From Paracoccaceae bacterium (GTDB taxonomy: Bacteria > Pseudomonadota > Alphaproteobacteria > Rhodobacterales > Rhodobacteraceae), in the NCBI GenBank assembly GCA_029243395.1, contig JAQWSE010000008.1:88447-152446 (forward strand): a stretch of 64,000 bases of DNA, written 5' to 3'. The first letter of the stretch is position 1; every line of letters begins with the position of its first letter. Below the pieces are notes generated by a model. It saw only the letters and a program-made list of their open reading frames with translations. It had not been told where the DNA came from and did not search any database. Shown here piece after piece: positions 46,225 to 55,511 of this stretch. The translations under genes and the position numbers were made by a program.

Positions 46225-46661
46225 TGTCTGACCGAATATTCGGTTTGATATTAACTGCACTAGCACTGGCATTATTTGCCAGTGCTACGCAACTTGAGTC
46301 CCCATTTTTTGCCGACCCAGTGGGACCAAAAACCTTTCCTATTTTGATCGCCGGAGCAGCATTACTTTCCGCATTAGTAATGATTTCTATTCCTGATCAA
46401 GAACCTAGCTGGCCAAATTTTATTACCTTAAAAAAATTAGGTTTAGCATTACTAGTCTTAGTGTTTTATGCTCTAACCTTAAAGCCTTTAGGTTTTCTAT
46501 TACCAACAGCTATAGCCTCTGCAATACTTTCTTATCAAATTTCACCAAAATTGATTGGATCAGCTGCTACAGGTGTAGGCCTTTCAGCAGGCCTTTTCTT
46601 TATCTTTAAATTTGGATTAGGACTCAGTTTGTTTCCGTTTCCACGAGTATTATTCGGATAG
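46224..46661 (+). CDS. tctB: Tripartite tricarboxylate transporter small subunit (TctB)
   Basis: The 145-residue protein starts at a GTG overlapping the tctC stop. It has four hydrophobic segments and the TctB-type start DRIFGLILTALALALFASAT, with GPKTFPILIAGAALL in between. It is the small membrane subunit of the TTT transporter. tctA starts 5 bp later. Confidence 0.87.
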   Translation: MSDRIFGLILTALALALFASATQLESPFFADPVGPKTFPILIAGAALLSALVMISIPDQEPSWPNFITLKKLGLALLVLVFYALTLKPLGFLLPTAIASAILSYQISPKLIGSAATGVGLSAGLFFIFKFGLGLSLFPFPRVLFG

Positions 46662-46666
46662 AAAAT

Positions 46667-48169
46667 ATGGAAATAGTCGATAACTTAATCCTTGGTTTTA
46701 GTGTGGCTCTAACAATAACCACTTTGAGTCTAGCTATAGCTGGATGCGTTCTTGGAACAATCATAGGCGCTTTGCCGGGCCTAGGGCCTTCAAATGGTGT
46801 TGCTATACTAATACCACTTGCCTTTTCACTGGAATTGGATGCAACCCAAGCTCTCGTCCTGATGACTAGTGTTTATTATGGAGCTATGTATGGTGGACGG
46901 ATTTCCTCAATACTGCTTAATATTCCAGGGGATGAACCTGCCATGATGACTACTCTTGATGGTTATCCTATGGCAAAAAAAGGCCGCGCTGGTGATGCCT
47001 TAGTTTTGTCAGGTGTAGCTTCTTTCGTCGGCGCCTTTCTCGCCACTATTGGCCTAATGTTATTAGCACCAATCTTAGCCCGAGTCGCATTTTATTTTGG
47101 CCCAGCTGAATATTTTGCCTTATATTTACTCGCTTTTTGTACCCTGGGGGGTATCGGCGCCGAGAACCAAGCAAAGTCTGCCATAGCAGTCTGCCTAGGC
47201 CTAGGCATCTCAATGATTGGAGTAGATAACTCAACAGGTATGACAAGATTTACCGGTGGAAATCTTCATCTTTACGATGGGGTTGATTTTCTAGTTGCAA
47301 TTGTCGGACTCTTTGCAGTGACAGAAATTTTTGTATTCATCGAGAGTAGAGGACGAGATTCAGCCATTGGGGTAAATCTAGGAAAAATAACAATTCCTTT
47401 CAAAGACATCTTTGCGACAAGATGGACAATGTTACGGGGAACAATAGTAGGTTTTTTTGCTGGAGTTTTACCAGGAGCTGGGGCTTCTTTGGGTAGCTTT
47501 TTAGCCTATATGAGTGAAAAATCGCTTTCTAAGAATCAAGATTCCTTTGGAACTGGAGATGTTCGGGGTGTTGCCGCACCAGAAGCTGGCAACAATGCAG
47601 CTGCTGGTGGAGCACTCGTACCCATGTTGACTTTGGGAGTTCCAGGATCAGGAACTACTGCTGTTTTACTGGCCTTATTAATGACACTAAATATTACTCC
47701 AGGCCCACTATTATTTAATGAACGACCTGAAGTAGTTTGGGGGTTAATAGCTACGCTTCTCATAGCCAACTTTGTTTTACTAATTTTAAATGTCCCATTG
47801 GTGAAATTATTTACAAAAATTCTTCAAGTCCCTGCATCCATATTGTTGCCTGGGGTTGCCATGATATCTTTTGTCGGCATTTATTCTCTTTCTGGTAGTC
47901 ATTTCGACCTTTTACTCATGACTGGTTTTGGGGTTTTAGGTTTTATATTAAGAAAACTAAAAATACCGGCCGTGCCAGTTATACTAGGAATATTGCTTGG
48001 AGGGCATATGGAAGTCAGTCTCCGTAGGGCTATGGTATTATCTAATGGTGATTGGACCTATCTATTTGATTCATATATTTCGATTGGATTATGGATTGCG
48101 GCCTTCATAGGTTTTGTAGCTCCAATCTTTTTAAGGTCTTATTTAAAGAAACCAGAATTTCCAGGGTGA
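46667..48169 (+). CDS. tctA: Tripartite tricarboxylate transporter large subunit (TctA)
   Basis: The 500-residue protein has about eleven to twelve hydrophobic segments and the TctA hallmarks GTIIGALPGLGPSNGVAILIPL (in part), YYGAMYGGRISSILLNIPG, GVLPGAGASLGSFLAY, EAGNNAAAGGALVPMLTLGVPGSG (in part). It forms the channel. The next gene, encoding an AtuA-like enzyme, follows by 4 bp, which ties transport to a specific catabolic pathway. Confidence 0.93.
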   Translation: MEIVDNLILGFSVALTITTLSLAIAGCVLGTIIGALPGLGPSNGVAILIPLAFSLELDATQALVLMTSVYYGAMYGGRISSILLNIPGDEPAMMTTLDGYPMAKKGRAGDALVLSGVASFVGAFLATIGLMLLAPILARVAFYFGPAEYFALYLLAFCTLGGIGAENQAKSAIAVCLGLGISMIGVDNSTGMTRFTGGNLHLYDGVDFLVAIVGLFAVTEIFVFIESRGRDSAIGVNLGKITIPFKDIFATRWTMLRGTIVGFFAGVLPGAGASLGSFLAYMSEKSLSKNQDSFGTGDVRGVAAPEAGNNAAAGGALVPMLTLGVPGSGTTAVLLALLMTLNITPGPLLFNERPEVVWGLIATLLIANFVLLILNVPLVKLFTKILQVPASILLPGVAMISFVGIYSLSGSHFDLLLMTGFGVLGFILRKLKIPAVPVILGILLGGHMEVSLRRAMVLSNGDWTYLFDSYISIGLWIAAFIGFVAPIFLRSYLKKPEFPG

Positions 48170-48173
48170 CCCT

Positions 48174-49523
48174 ATGACAGCTAAAGTTCTAATCCCTTCA
48201 GGTGCCTTGGGGATAACTTATAGCAAAACTGCTTTGAAGGACGGTTTAAAGAAAAATCCAGATATTATTGTAATTGACGGTGGCTCTACAGACTCTGGAC
48301 CAGCTTATTTAGGTCAGGGAATTTCAAAGTATTCTCGATCAACTACTAAAGCAGAATGGAAAACATTAATGGAGGCAAGAGCCTCATTAAAAATTCCTCT
48401 TGTTATTGGTAGTGCTGGAACATGCGGAACTAACAGTTCGGTTGATTGGTTTCTTGAAATAACACAAGAACTAGCAAAAGAACTTGGACAGAGACCAAAA
48501 ATTGCCGTTTTAAGATGCTCTCAATCTAAGACAACAATTAAGGATGCCTTGAAAAAGGGTCTATTGAAACCCCTTCAATATGCGCCCCCAATCACGGAAG
48601 AGCGGATTCAAAGTTGTACAAACATTGTTGGTTTGGCAGGCGTTGAACAAATTACAAAGGCTATTAATACTGGAGCGGACATAATAATAGCAGGTCGTTC
48701 CACGGATGCTTCTTTGATAGCGAGTTATCCCATTTTAAACGGGGTTGAAGAAGGGATCGCTTGGCACGGGGGTAAAATTGGGGAATGCGGAGCATTTTGC
48801 AGTACTAATCCTAAAACAGGTGTGATCTTAATTTCCTTTGAAAAAAAGGGATTCACGGTAGAACCCATGGAGAAAGACGCCCAAGCAACCCCAGATTCAG
48901 TCGCGGCTCATATGGTTTACGAAAATTCTGATCCTTTTATTTTGAGAGAACCTGGTGGTTGTTTAGACGTTGAGAGCGCTTTTTATGAAAAAATAAACGA
49001 ACGCTCTGTGCATGTGACTGGTTCTAAATGGATAGATGAAAAAGAATATTCCATAAAATTGGAGGGCGCTTATGTAGCAGGTTATCAAAATGTTTCCATT
49101 GTTTTAATCAGAGACAAAAAATATGTTGAGCATATTGATGCTTGGACAAATCAAATCAAGGAAAAGGCTAAAACCTTGATCTCCCAAACTCTGGGTCTAG
49201 AAGCAAAAAATTATCAGATTCAATTCAGACTGATTGGGAAAAATGCGACATTGGGGAACTTAGAAACCAATATAAATGTTTCCTGTGAAATTGGTGTTTT
49301 GGGTATCGTGACGGCTCAGAGTCCGAATGACGCCGAAGAAATTGGTAAAATACTTAATCCATTACTTTTGCACCACTCATTATTTGAGAAAGGAGAGCTT
49401 CCAACATTTGCTTTTCCCTTTTCACCTCCTTCATTTAATGCTGGTGCTAAATATGAATTCTGCCTTAATCATGCGATTAACTTAAAGGATCCCATGGACA
49501 TATTTCAATTAGAAGAATATTAA
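48174..49523 (+). CDS. AtuA-family protein (DUF1446)
   Basis: The 449-residue protein matches the acyclic-terpene-utilisation AtuA/DUF1446 family, with IVIDGGSTDSGPAYLGQG near the start, IAGRSTDASLIASYPILNG and REPGGCLDVESAFYE. Members occur in terpenoid and other hydroxyacid or lactone catabolic clusters, and their biochemical role is not firmly known. Here it lies between a carboxylate transporter and DUF4387, the partner often found beside it. It may act on the transported acid. Confidence 0.84.
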   Translation: MTAKVLIPSGALGITYSKTALKDGLKKNPDIIVIDGGSTDSGPAYLGQGISKYSRSTTKAEWKTLMEARASLKIPLVIGSAGTCGTNSSVDWFLEITQELAKELGQRPKIAVLRCSQSKTTIKDALKKGLLKPLQYAPPITEERIQSCTNIVGLAGVEQITKAINTGADIIIAGRSTDASLIASYPILNGVEEGIAWHGGKIGECGAFCSTNPKTGVILISFEKKGFTVEPMEKDAQATPDSVAAHMVYENSDPFILREPGGCLDVESAFYEKINERSVHVTGSKWIDEKEYSIKLEGAYVAGYQNVSIVLIRDKKYVEHIDAWTNQIKEKAKTLISQTLGLEAKNYQIQFRLIGKNATLGNLETNINVSCEIGVLGIVTAQSPNDAEEIGKILNPLLLHHSLFEKGELPTFAFPFSPPSFNAGAKYEFCLNHAINLKDPMDIFQLEEY

Positions 49524-49826
49524 ATGAAAACATTAGGCGACATTACTAGAAAAATTAGAAGTAAAAATGCTGGACCTTTTTCTCTTACCATAGATGTTTT
49601 CTGTTTTGATCAATACGGATATAATAAAGTAAGAAAAATTCTCACACCTGAAAAAATTTCTGAACTTTATAAGATATCACAAGATGAGATAAAAAAATTT
49701 TTAATTCCAAAACTTCACATAATTAAAATCACTATTCCCAGACCCGAAATCCAAGGTTCTTTCTTTGATAGAGATTTGCATGGGGCATCATTCAGTATAA
49801 TTCTTGAGGAATTAGTCATTCATTGA
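49524..49826 (+). CDS. DUF4387 domain protein
   Basis: The 100-residue protein begins LGDITRKIRSKNAGPFSLTIDVF, the DUF4387 signature, and ends with ITIPRPEIQGSFFDRDLHGASF. It starts directly after the AtuA stop. In related genomes the two are paired and sometimes fused, which suggests they act as one enzyme. Function unknown. Confidence 0.85.
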   Translation: MKTLGDITRKIRSKNAGPFSLTIDVFCFDQYGYNKVRKILTPEKISELYKISQDEIKKFLIPKLHIIKITIPRPEIQGSFFDRDLHGASFSIILEELVIH

Positions 49827-50872
49827 AGCATAATCTGTTAGAAAAATTGTCTTTTGGCAAAATCATGCATTCATTTTGGTTGGGACCACTCGGAGCTTTA
49901 TTAGCTTGGTACATTGGTGCACCAGCTCCATTCTTAACGGGACCTACTACAGTTTGCTCAATAGCTGCAGTATTAGGATTAAGATTTTTTGTTCCTGAAC
50001 CAATTAAGAACTTAAGTTTCGTAATTATTGGATTGACCATGGGATCAAATGTTACACCCGAAAGTTTAATACAAGCATCTAAGTGGCCGTTTAGCATAAT
50101 TTGTATGCTTGCTTCGGTAATTCTAATCAGCATTTTGGGAAAGCATTTTTTGATTAATTTATTATCAATGGATAAAAAATCTTCCACCCTAGCTTCTTCC
50201 CCAGGGCATTTGAGCTTCGTATTAAGTATAAGCAGTGATATCAAGGGAGAAACCGCGCAAATAACCGTCATTCAATCTACCAGGGTACTCACTCTTACAT
50301 TGTTGACCCCTTTGATAGTAATGTTAACCAATGACAATGTCGTTTTGGGACGGGTGATTAATTCAAACGAGTTAATTCCATTTCTTGATTTGTTTATACT
50401 CATGGCAGCTTCTATTCTTTCAGGGTTTTTTATTCAGAAAACGAGAATACCTGCTGCTTATTTAATAGCAGGAATGTGCTGCTCAACACTTAGTAATGGA
50501 ACGGGCCTAACTTTAGGGGAAGTTCCTCCATTTTTTTCTATCTTAGCATTCGTGATTTTGGGAACATTAATAGGAGCAAGATTTGTATGTGTTAACGTTT
50601 TACAGCTACGTTCATCTTTTTTTGGTGGTGTTTTACTGACTCTGATCGGTGCATTCTTTTCTTTGCTTTTTGCTTACATTACCTACAAAACCACTGGCCT
50701 AAATTTTGTTGAAACTATAATAGCATTCGCTCCTGGCGGTCTGGAAACCATGGTGGCAATGGGTACATTAATCGAAGCCGATCCAACCTATGTCGCAATT
50801 CATCACATAACTAGAATATTTTTCTTAAGTTTTCTTGTACCCTTTTTGATTTATAAGAAAGACCTTCGTTAG
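49823..50872 (+). CDS. AbrB-family membrane protein (AmoA-like)
   Basis: The 349-residue hydrophobic protein has about nine to ten membrane segments and resembles the misnamed AbrB/ammonia-monooxygenase family: APAPFLTGPTTVCSIAA, LGLRFFVPEPIKNLSFVIIG (in part), SSPGHLSFVLSIS and APGGLETMVAMGTLIEAD. These proteins often accompany TTT transporters. The TTG at 49823 overlaps the previous stop (TTGA); an ATG at 49865 is an alternative. It closes the operon and may export or import a related acid. Confidence 0.8.
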   Translation: MKHNLLEKLSFGKIMHSFWLGPLGALLAWYIGAPAPFLTGPTTVCSIAAVLGLRFFVPEPIKNLSFVIIGLTMGSNVTPESLIQASKWPFSIICMLASVILISILGKHFLINLLSMDKKSSTLASSPGHLSFVLSISSDIKGETAQITVIQSTRVLTLTLLTPLIVMLTNDNVVLGRVINSNELIPFLDLFILMAASILSGFFIQKTRIPAAYLIAGMCCSTLSNGTGLTLGEVPPFFSILAFVILGTLIGARFVCVNVLQLRSSFFGGVLLTLIGAFFSLLFAYITYKTTGLNFVETIIAFAPGGLETMVAMGTLIEADPTYVAIHHITRIFFLSFLVPFLIYKKDLR

Positions 50873-50965
50873 GTCACTACTAAGCTAGCCAAATCATGAA
50901 GGACCTTTTTATTCCTTTCGGATTGCATTATTTCCATCATTTTTTGTCGATTAATATTAGTAATA

Positions 50966-51607
50966 TTAAGGAAACAAAATGGTCTTTGATTCAGGAAACC
51001 AGCGGTCGTATTTTTTTTGGATATTTAGAAAAAGTTCAGAACAAAGAAAATCATTTAGCCAAGCTGCCACTTTTGGCCAAGATTGCTGATCAAACCATGC
51101 TTTATCGATAAACGCAAACTGCCTTAAAAATGGGAGTATAGCCATGTCTGCTAAAGAAGGTTGATCCCCAAACAAGAAACTCCCTGCCATTTCTTTCTCT
51201 AATTCACTAATAAATTTAGAAGCAATCTCTCTATTTTTAATCGGATCTTCATTTGGGTATCTCGAGTGATACTTGGTTTTATCCAGAGCTAATTTAAAGG
51301 GTCCATCATTTTGACTGATAAAGTCATACCCTGACTTTGGCATTCTTAACCATTGAAATGGATCATTTAGCTTCAAAGCCCAAATCATAATGTCTAGACT
51401 TTCATCAATGGTTTCATGGTTTGTTACCAAACAAGGTACTGTAGCTGATCTAGACGATTCAAGAAATTCTTGTGGCTTTTCTTTTAGGTAAACCTCTCTT
51501 ATTTCAACTCTTTGATTAGATGCTAGGAGACTAAGGCGCGCACGCATTGCATATGGACATCTCCTGAATGAATACAAAACTGGATAATCTAACTCTTTCA
51601 TTTCCAT
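50966..51607 (-). CDS. Glutathione S-transferase-like protein
   Basis: The 213-residue protein has a thioredoxin-fold N-terminus with YSFRRCPYAMRARLSLLASNQ, where CPYA matches the glutaredoxin-2/GST-omega active site. SATVPCLVTNHETIDESLDIM holds the cis-Pro. The C-terminal helical domain includes GDQPSLADMAILPFLRQFAF. It could act in thiol redox repair. It is transcribed alone between the AbrB-like and nitronate monooxygenase genes. M1 or M3 could be the start. Confidence 0.87.
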   Translation of the reverse strand: MEMKELDYPVLYSFRRCPYAMRARLSLLASNQRVEIREVYLKEKPQEFLESSRSATVPCLVTNHETIDESLDIMIWALKLNDPFQWLRMPKSGYDFISQNDGPFKLALDKTKYHSRYPNEDPIKNREIASKFISELEKEMAGSFLFGDQPSLADMAILPFLRQFAFIDKAWFDQQSWPKVAAWLNDFLCSELFLNIQKKYDRWFPESKTILFP

Positions 51608-51699
51608 AGACGCTAGGACACCTTTGACTTAAGAATTTTGATCTGAGTATTATAAGCTATCGTTTTATAACTTTTTCTGAATATTGCAAAGATTGAACC

Positions 51700-52668
51700 A
51701 TGAAAACAAGAATCACAGAACTTCTCAACATAGAACACCCAATTATTCAAGGTGGTATGCATTATGTAGGTTTTGCTGAATTAGCTGCAGCAGTTTCTGA
51801 AGCAGGGGGGCTCGGAACGATAACCGCCCTAACCCAACCAAATCCTGACATGTTAAGTGAGGAGATAACCAAATGCAAAAAGCTTACAAAAAAACCAATT
51901 GCTGTGAACTTAACTTTCTTACCAAGTTTAGCCACACCTGATTATCCCAGATACATCGAAGCTATAATTGATGGCGGCGTAAAGATCGTAGAAACAGCAG
52001 GGAGAAATCCAGAAAAATATGTGCCTCAATTAAAGGATGCAGAAGTAAAAATTATACACAAATGTACTTCTGTTAGACATGCATTAAAGGCGCAGAAAAT
52101 TGGCTTAGATGCTATTTCGATTGATGGTTTTGAATGTGGAGGCCACCCCGGAGAAGATGACATTCCAAATATGATCTTAATACCTAGAGCTGCAGAAGAG
52201 CTGCAAATTCCTATAATAGCATCTGGTGGCATGGCTGATGGTAGATCCCTAGTAGCTGCCTTATCTTTAGGGGCAGATGGAATCAATATGGGGACAAGAA
52301 TGATGGTAACTAAAGAGTCTCCAGCTCATCAAAATGTGAAGGAAGCCATTTTAAGGGCAACTGAATTGGATACTGCTCTCATTATGAGAAATTTAAAAAA
52401 TACTGAGAGAGTCCTAAAAAATAGCGCTGTTGATCATGTTTTAAAAATTGAGAAAGAAAAAGGCAGCAATTTGTCATTTGAAGACATTGCAAATGAAGTG
52501 GTTGGTGTTTATCCAAAGGTGATGATTGACGGAAATTCCGATAGCGGTGCTTGGTCCTGTGGAATGGTTGCCGGTTTGATAAGAGACATACCAACTGTCG
52601 AGGAACTAATCAAAAGAACCATGTCTGAAGCTTCATCAATCATAAAGAGTCGTTTAAATCAGTTTTAG
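51700..52668 (+). CDS. Nitronate monooxygenase family flavoprotein
   Basis: The 322-residue TIM-barrel protein starts with HPIIQGGMHYVGFAELAAAVSEAGGLG (in part), then KKPIAVNLTFLPS, DGFECGGHPGEDD and IIASGGMADGRSLVAALSLGADGINMGTR (in part), the FMN-binding run of the nitronate monooxygenase family. It may oxidise alkyl nitronates such as propionate-3-nitronate, or act as an enoyl reductase-like enzyme. No nitro-compound genes are nearby. Confidence 0.88.
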   Translation: MKTRITELLNIEHPIIQGGMHYVGFAELAAAVSEAGGLGTITALTQPNPDMLSEEITKCKKLTKKPIAVNLTFLPSLATPDYPRYIEAIIDGGVKIVETAGRNPEKYVPQLKDAEVKIIHKCTSVRHALKAQKIGLDAISIDGFECGGHPGEDDIPNMILIPRAAEELQIPIIASGGMADGRSLVAALSLGADGINMGTRMMVTKESPAHQNVKEAILRATELDTALIMRNLKNTERVLKNSAVDHVLKIEKEKGSNLSFEDIANEVVGVYPKVMIDGNSDSGAWSCGMVAGLIRDIPTVEELIKRTMSEASSIIKSRLNQF

Positions 52669-52857
52669 TAAAACTTTTCTGAATAATCAATAAAACGAAT
52701 ATTAATAATTCAGCCACTACAGTAAGTTATCGATACCAAAACTTGTAAAGAATTCATAGTTTTTCTTTCGAGTAAAGCTATTGCTATATCAATAAAATAT
52801 TCTAATATCTAACAACGCTTTGTATGAAATTTTAAACCATCACTTAGGGAGGAAATA

Positions 52858-53835
52858 ATGAAAATAATGTATAAGCTTGGCTTGGCAACCGCCTTGCTAG
52901 TGAGTGCTCTGTTCTTTGGAGTATCCGCATCCTTTGCTGAGGATTGCCATAGAGGCACTCTAGACGTTGCTTATTGTGATCGAAACATGGACCAAGTCGC
53001 CGATTTACCATTAGACCCAAAAGATTGGGTAGACCCAAAACAATTGATTTTTACCTATACACCAGTTGAAGATCCTGCTGTTTATGCCAACATATGGCAA
53101 CCATTTGTTGACCATCTAGAAAAAGCAATCGATAGAAAAGTAATATTTTTTCCCGTAGAATCGAATGCTGCTCAGCTGGAAGCCATGCGTTCAGGCCGCT
53201 TACATGTGGCAGGTTTCAACACTGGATCTAATCCTATAGCCGTTAGTTGTGCTGGCTTTGTACCGTTTGGCATGATGGCATATGACGATGGTTCATTTGG
53301 ATATGAAATGGAAATAATTGTAAAGGAAGACAGCCCAATACAATCACCTTCAGAAATTAAAGGTAAAACACTAGCTTTTACATCTCCTACTTCTAATTCA
53401 GGGTTTAAAGCTCCATCAGCTATTTTAAAAGGTCAATTTGATTTAATTGCTGACAGAGATTTCACACCAACATTTTCTGGTAAGCACGATAATTCGATTC
53501 TTGGTGTTTACAATGGTGATTACGAGATTGCGTCTATAGCAAATTCAGTTCTCGAGCGAATGATAAGAAGAGGCGTGATTGAGAAAGGAAAAATAAGATC
53601 TGTTTATAAATCACCTACTTTTCCAACCACTGGTTATGGGCATGCTCACAACTTGCATCCTGAGCTAGTAGCAAAATTAAAAACTGCTTTCTGGACTTTT
53701 GATTTCGATGTGGATCCTATTTTCAAAAAAGAGTTTGCAAAAGCTGACCGTTTTATTGGCATTCGCCACAAAAATGACTGGGCTGTAATCAGACAAATAG
53801 ATACAGCAAACGGGGTAAGTTACGATTGTAAATAA
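52858..53835 (+). CDS. phnD: Phosphonate ABC transporter substrate-binding protein
   Basis: The 325-residue protein has a signal peptide (GLATALLVSALFFGVSASFA) and a PhnD-type periplasmic fold: IFTYTPVEDPAVYANIWQPF, FPVESNAAQLEAMRSGRLHVAGFNTGSN (in part) and PTTGYGHAHNLHPELVAKL. AGGGAGG lies before the ATG. It captures a phosphonate, or possibly phosphate or phosphite; the order phnD-C-E-E supports phosphonate. I see no clear Pho box upstream, which would fit use of the phosphonate as a carbon or nitrogen source. Confidence 0.88.
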   Translation: MKIMYKLGLATALLVSALFFGVSASFAEDCHRGTLDVAYCDRNMDQVADLPLDPKDWVDPKQLIFTYTPVEDPAVYANIWQPFVDHLEKAIDRKVIFFPVESNAAQLEAMRSGRLHVAGFNTGSNPIAVSCAGFVPFGMMAYDDGSFGYEMEIIVKEDSPIQSPSEIKGKTLAFTSPTSNSGFKAPSAILKGQFDLIADRDFTPTFSGKHDNSILGVYNGDYEIASIANSVLERMIRRGVIEKGKIRSVYKSPTFPTTGYGHAHNLHPELVAKLKTAFWTFDFDVDPIFKKEFAKADRFIGIRHKNDWAVIRQIDTANGVSYDCK

Positions 53836-53859
53836 CCTTTTCATTTGAAAAAATATTGA

Positions 53860-53888
53860 AACCAGGCTCGCTTTTTGAGCCTGGTTTT
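53860..53888 (+). terminator. Attenuating hairpin between phnD and phnC
   Basis: AACCAGGCTC, a 7-base loop, GAGCCTGGTT and TT form a 10-bp stem with a T-run, right after the phnD stop and before phnC. It probably ends many transcripts so that the receptor is made in excess over the ATPase and permeases, as is common for ABC importers. Confidence 0.75.
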
Positions 53889-53904
53889 ATGAAGAAAGCA
53901 TTAA

Positions 53905-54690
53905 ATGTTAAAATTAGATAATTTGACAAAAAGATATAATACTGGGGACTGGGCCCTTCAGGGCGTTGATTTGACCATTCCGGACGGTCAAGTTCTCGCA
54001 TTGATAGGGCCTTCAGGTGCTGGAAAATCTACTTTGATAAGGTGCGTCAATCGATTAGTTGAACCAACAAATGGATCGGCAACACTAAATGATGTAAATT
54101 TAACCAATCTATCTTCAAGAGCATTAAGAAAATCTCGTAGGAAAATGGGTATGATTTTTCAAGAGTATGCGCTGGTCGAACGGTTAACCGTAATGGAGAA
54201 TGTTCTCTCTGGCCGATTAGGCTATGTCGGCTTCTGGCGAAGTTATTTTAGGAAATTTCCAAAAACGGATGTTAAAGAAGCATTTCGTCTATTAGACAGA
54301 GTCGGCCTTTTGGAAATGGCTGATAAACGCGCCGATGAGCTATCGGGTGGGCAAAGACAAAGAGTAGGAATTTGCAGGGCTTTAATTCAAAACCCAGACC
54401 TTCTTTTGGTAGATGAACCAACGGCAAGTCTTGATCCAAAAACCTCACGCCAAATCATGCGACTCATTAATGAACTTTGCGAAGAGGGAGGTCTAACGGC
54501 AATAATAAACATCCATGATGTGCTCCTTGCCCAAATGTTTTCTCAAAGAATTGTAGGTTTGGCTCTGGGAAAAGTAGTCTACGATGGAAGTCCTGATGGA
54601 TTAACACCTGAAGTCTTGACACAGATCTATGGAAAAGAAGACTGGTCAGTAACTATTGAAAAAGTTGATGACGAAGATGAGGACGATTAA
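53905..54690 (+). CDS. phnC: Phosphonate ABC transporter ATPase
   Basis: The 261-residue ATPase has Walker [11 protein letters not shown]-loop [17 protein letters not shown], signature [16 protein letters not shown] and Walker [14 protein letters not shown]. The [23 protein letters not shown] region is typical of PhnC (shown in part). The C-terminus is strongly acidic (VDDEDEDD). It starts 17 bp after the attenuator and 6 bp before the first permease. Confidence 0.91.
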   Translation: MLKLDNLTKRYNTGDWALQGVDLTIPDGQVLALIGPSGAGKSTLIRCVNRLVEPTNGSATLNDVNLTNLSSRALRKSRRKMGMIFQEYALVERLTVMENVLSGRLGYVGFWRSYFRKFPKTDVKEAFRLLDRVGLLEMADKRADELSGGQRQRVGICRALIQNPDLLLVDEPTASLDPKTSRQIMRLINELCEEGGLTAIINIHDVLLAQMFSQRIVGLALGKVVYDGSPDGLTPEVLTQIYGKEDWSVTIEKVDDEDEDD

Positions 54691-54695
54691 CCATA

Positions 54696-55511
54696 ATGAA
54701 TAATCTTCCTGACACTTCCACATATCCAACAATTTGGGATAAACCACCATTTATTAAAAAGGCTTGGCTACGTTGGTCTATCATTGTTGGTGCTACCCTT
54801 TATTTGATAGCTGCGTTAACCAGTATGGATATTAATATCCAAAGATTGCTAGAAGGTATCCCTAGAGGACAAAGATTTATTGATTCATTTTTCCCTCCAA
54901 ATTTTGCTGATAATCGAGGTGTTGTCTGGGAAGGAATTCTCGAAAGTGTTTGGATGGCCATTATTTCTACGGTAGCAGGAATAGCATTATCTATACCCAT
55001 TGGTTTGGGTGCAGCAAGAAATCTAGCACCCTTATGGGTATACATGTTTTGCAGATTCATCATAGCTGGATCAAGAACATTTCCCGAAATAATCTTGGCT
55101 ATATTTGCAGTAAAACTGTTTGGCTTTGGACCTTTTGCTGGATTTATCGCTCTAAGCCTCGGGACTATCGGTTTTTTTGCTAAATTGCTGGCCGAAGATA
55201 TAGAGAATAGTAGCGAAGCTCAGGCAGAAGCGGTTAAGGCTACCGGCGCAAACTGGTTTCAATGGATCAATTATTCCATCCAACCTCAAGTAATGCCCAG
55301 AATGATTGGACTTTCTGTCTACAGATTGGATATAAATTTTCGTGAATCGGCTGTGGTAGGCATTGTAGGGGGTGGCGGCATTGGTGCCACTCTGAATACA
55401 GCATTTTCCCGATATGAATTTGATACTGCTGCAGCAATTTTACTGGTGATTATATGTATTGTCATGGTTTTAGAATATGCTTCTAGTATTCTTAGAAAAT
55501 GGGTGCAGTGA
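54696..55511 (+). CDS. phnE: Phosphonate ABC transporter permease, first PhnE
   Basis: The 271-residue protein has about six membrane segments and the PhnE/BPD permease loop EAQAEAVKATGANWFQWI followed by NFRESAVVGIVGGGGIG. It starts with a cytoplasmic lead and a segment near residues 25-45. It pairs with the next gene, and its stop overlaps that gene's start (TGATG). Confidence 0.9.
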   Translation: MNNLPDTSTYPTIWDKPPFIKKAWLRWSIIVGATLYLIAALTSMDINIQRLLEGIPRGQRFIDSFFPPNFADNRGVVWEGILESVWMAIISTVAGIALSIPIGLGAARNLAPLWVYMFCRFIIAGSRTFPEIILAIFAVKLFGFGPFAGFIALSLGTIGFFAKLLAEDIENSSEAQAEAVKATGANWFQWINYSIQPQVMPRMIGLSVYRLDINFRESAVVGIVGGGGIGATLNTAFSRYEFDTAAAILLVIICIVMVLEYASSILRKWVQ

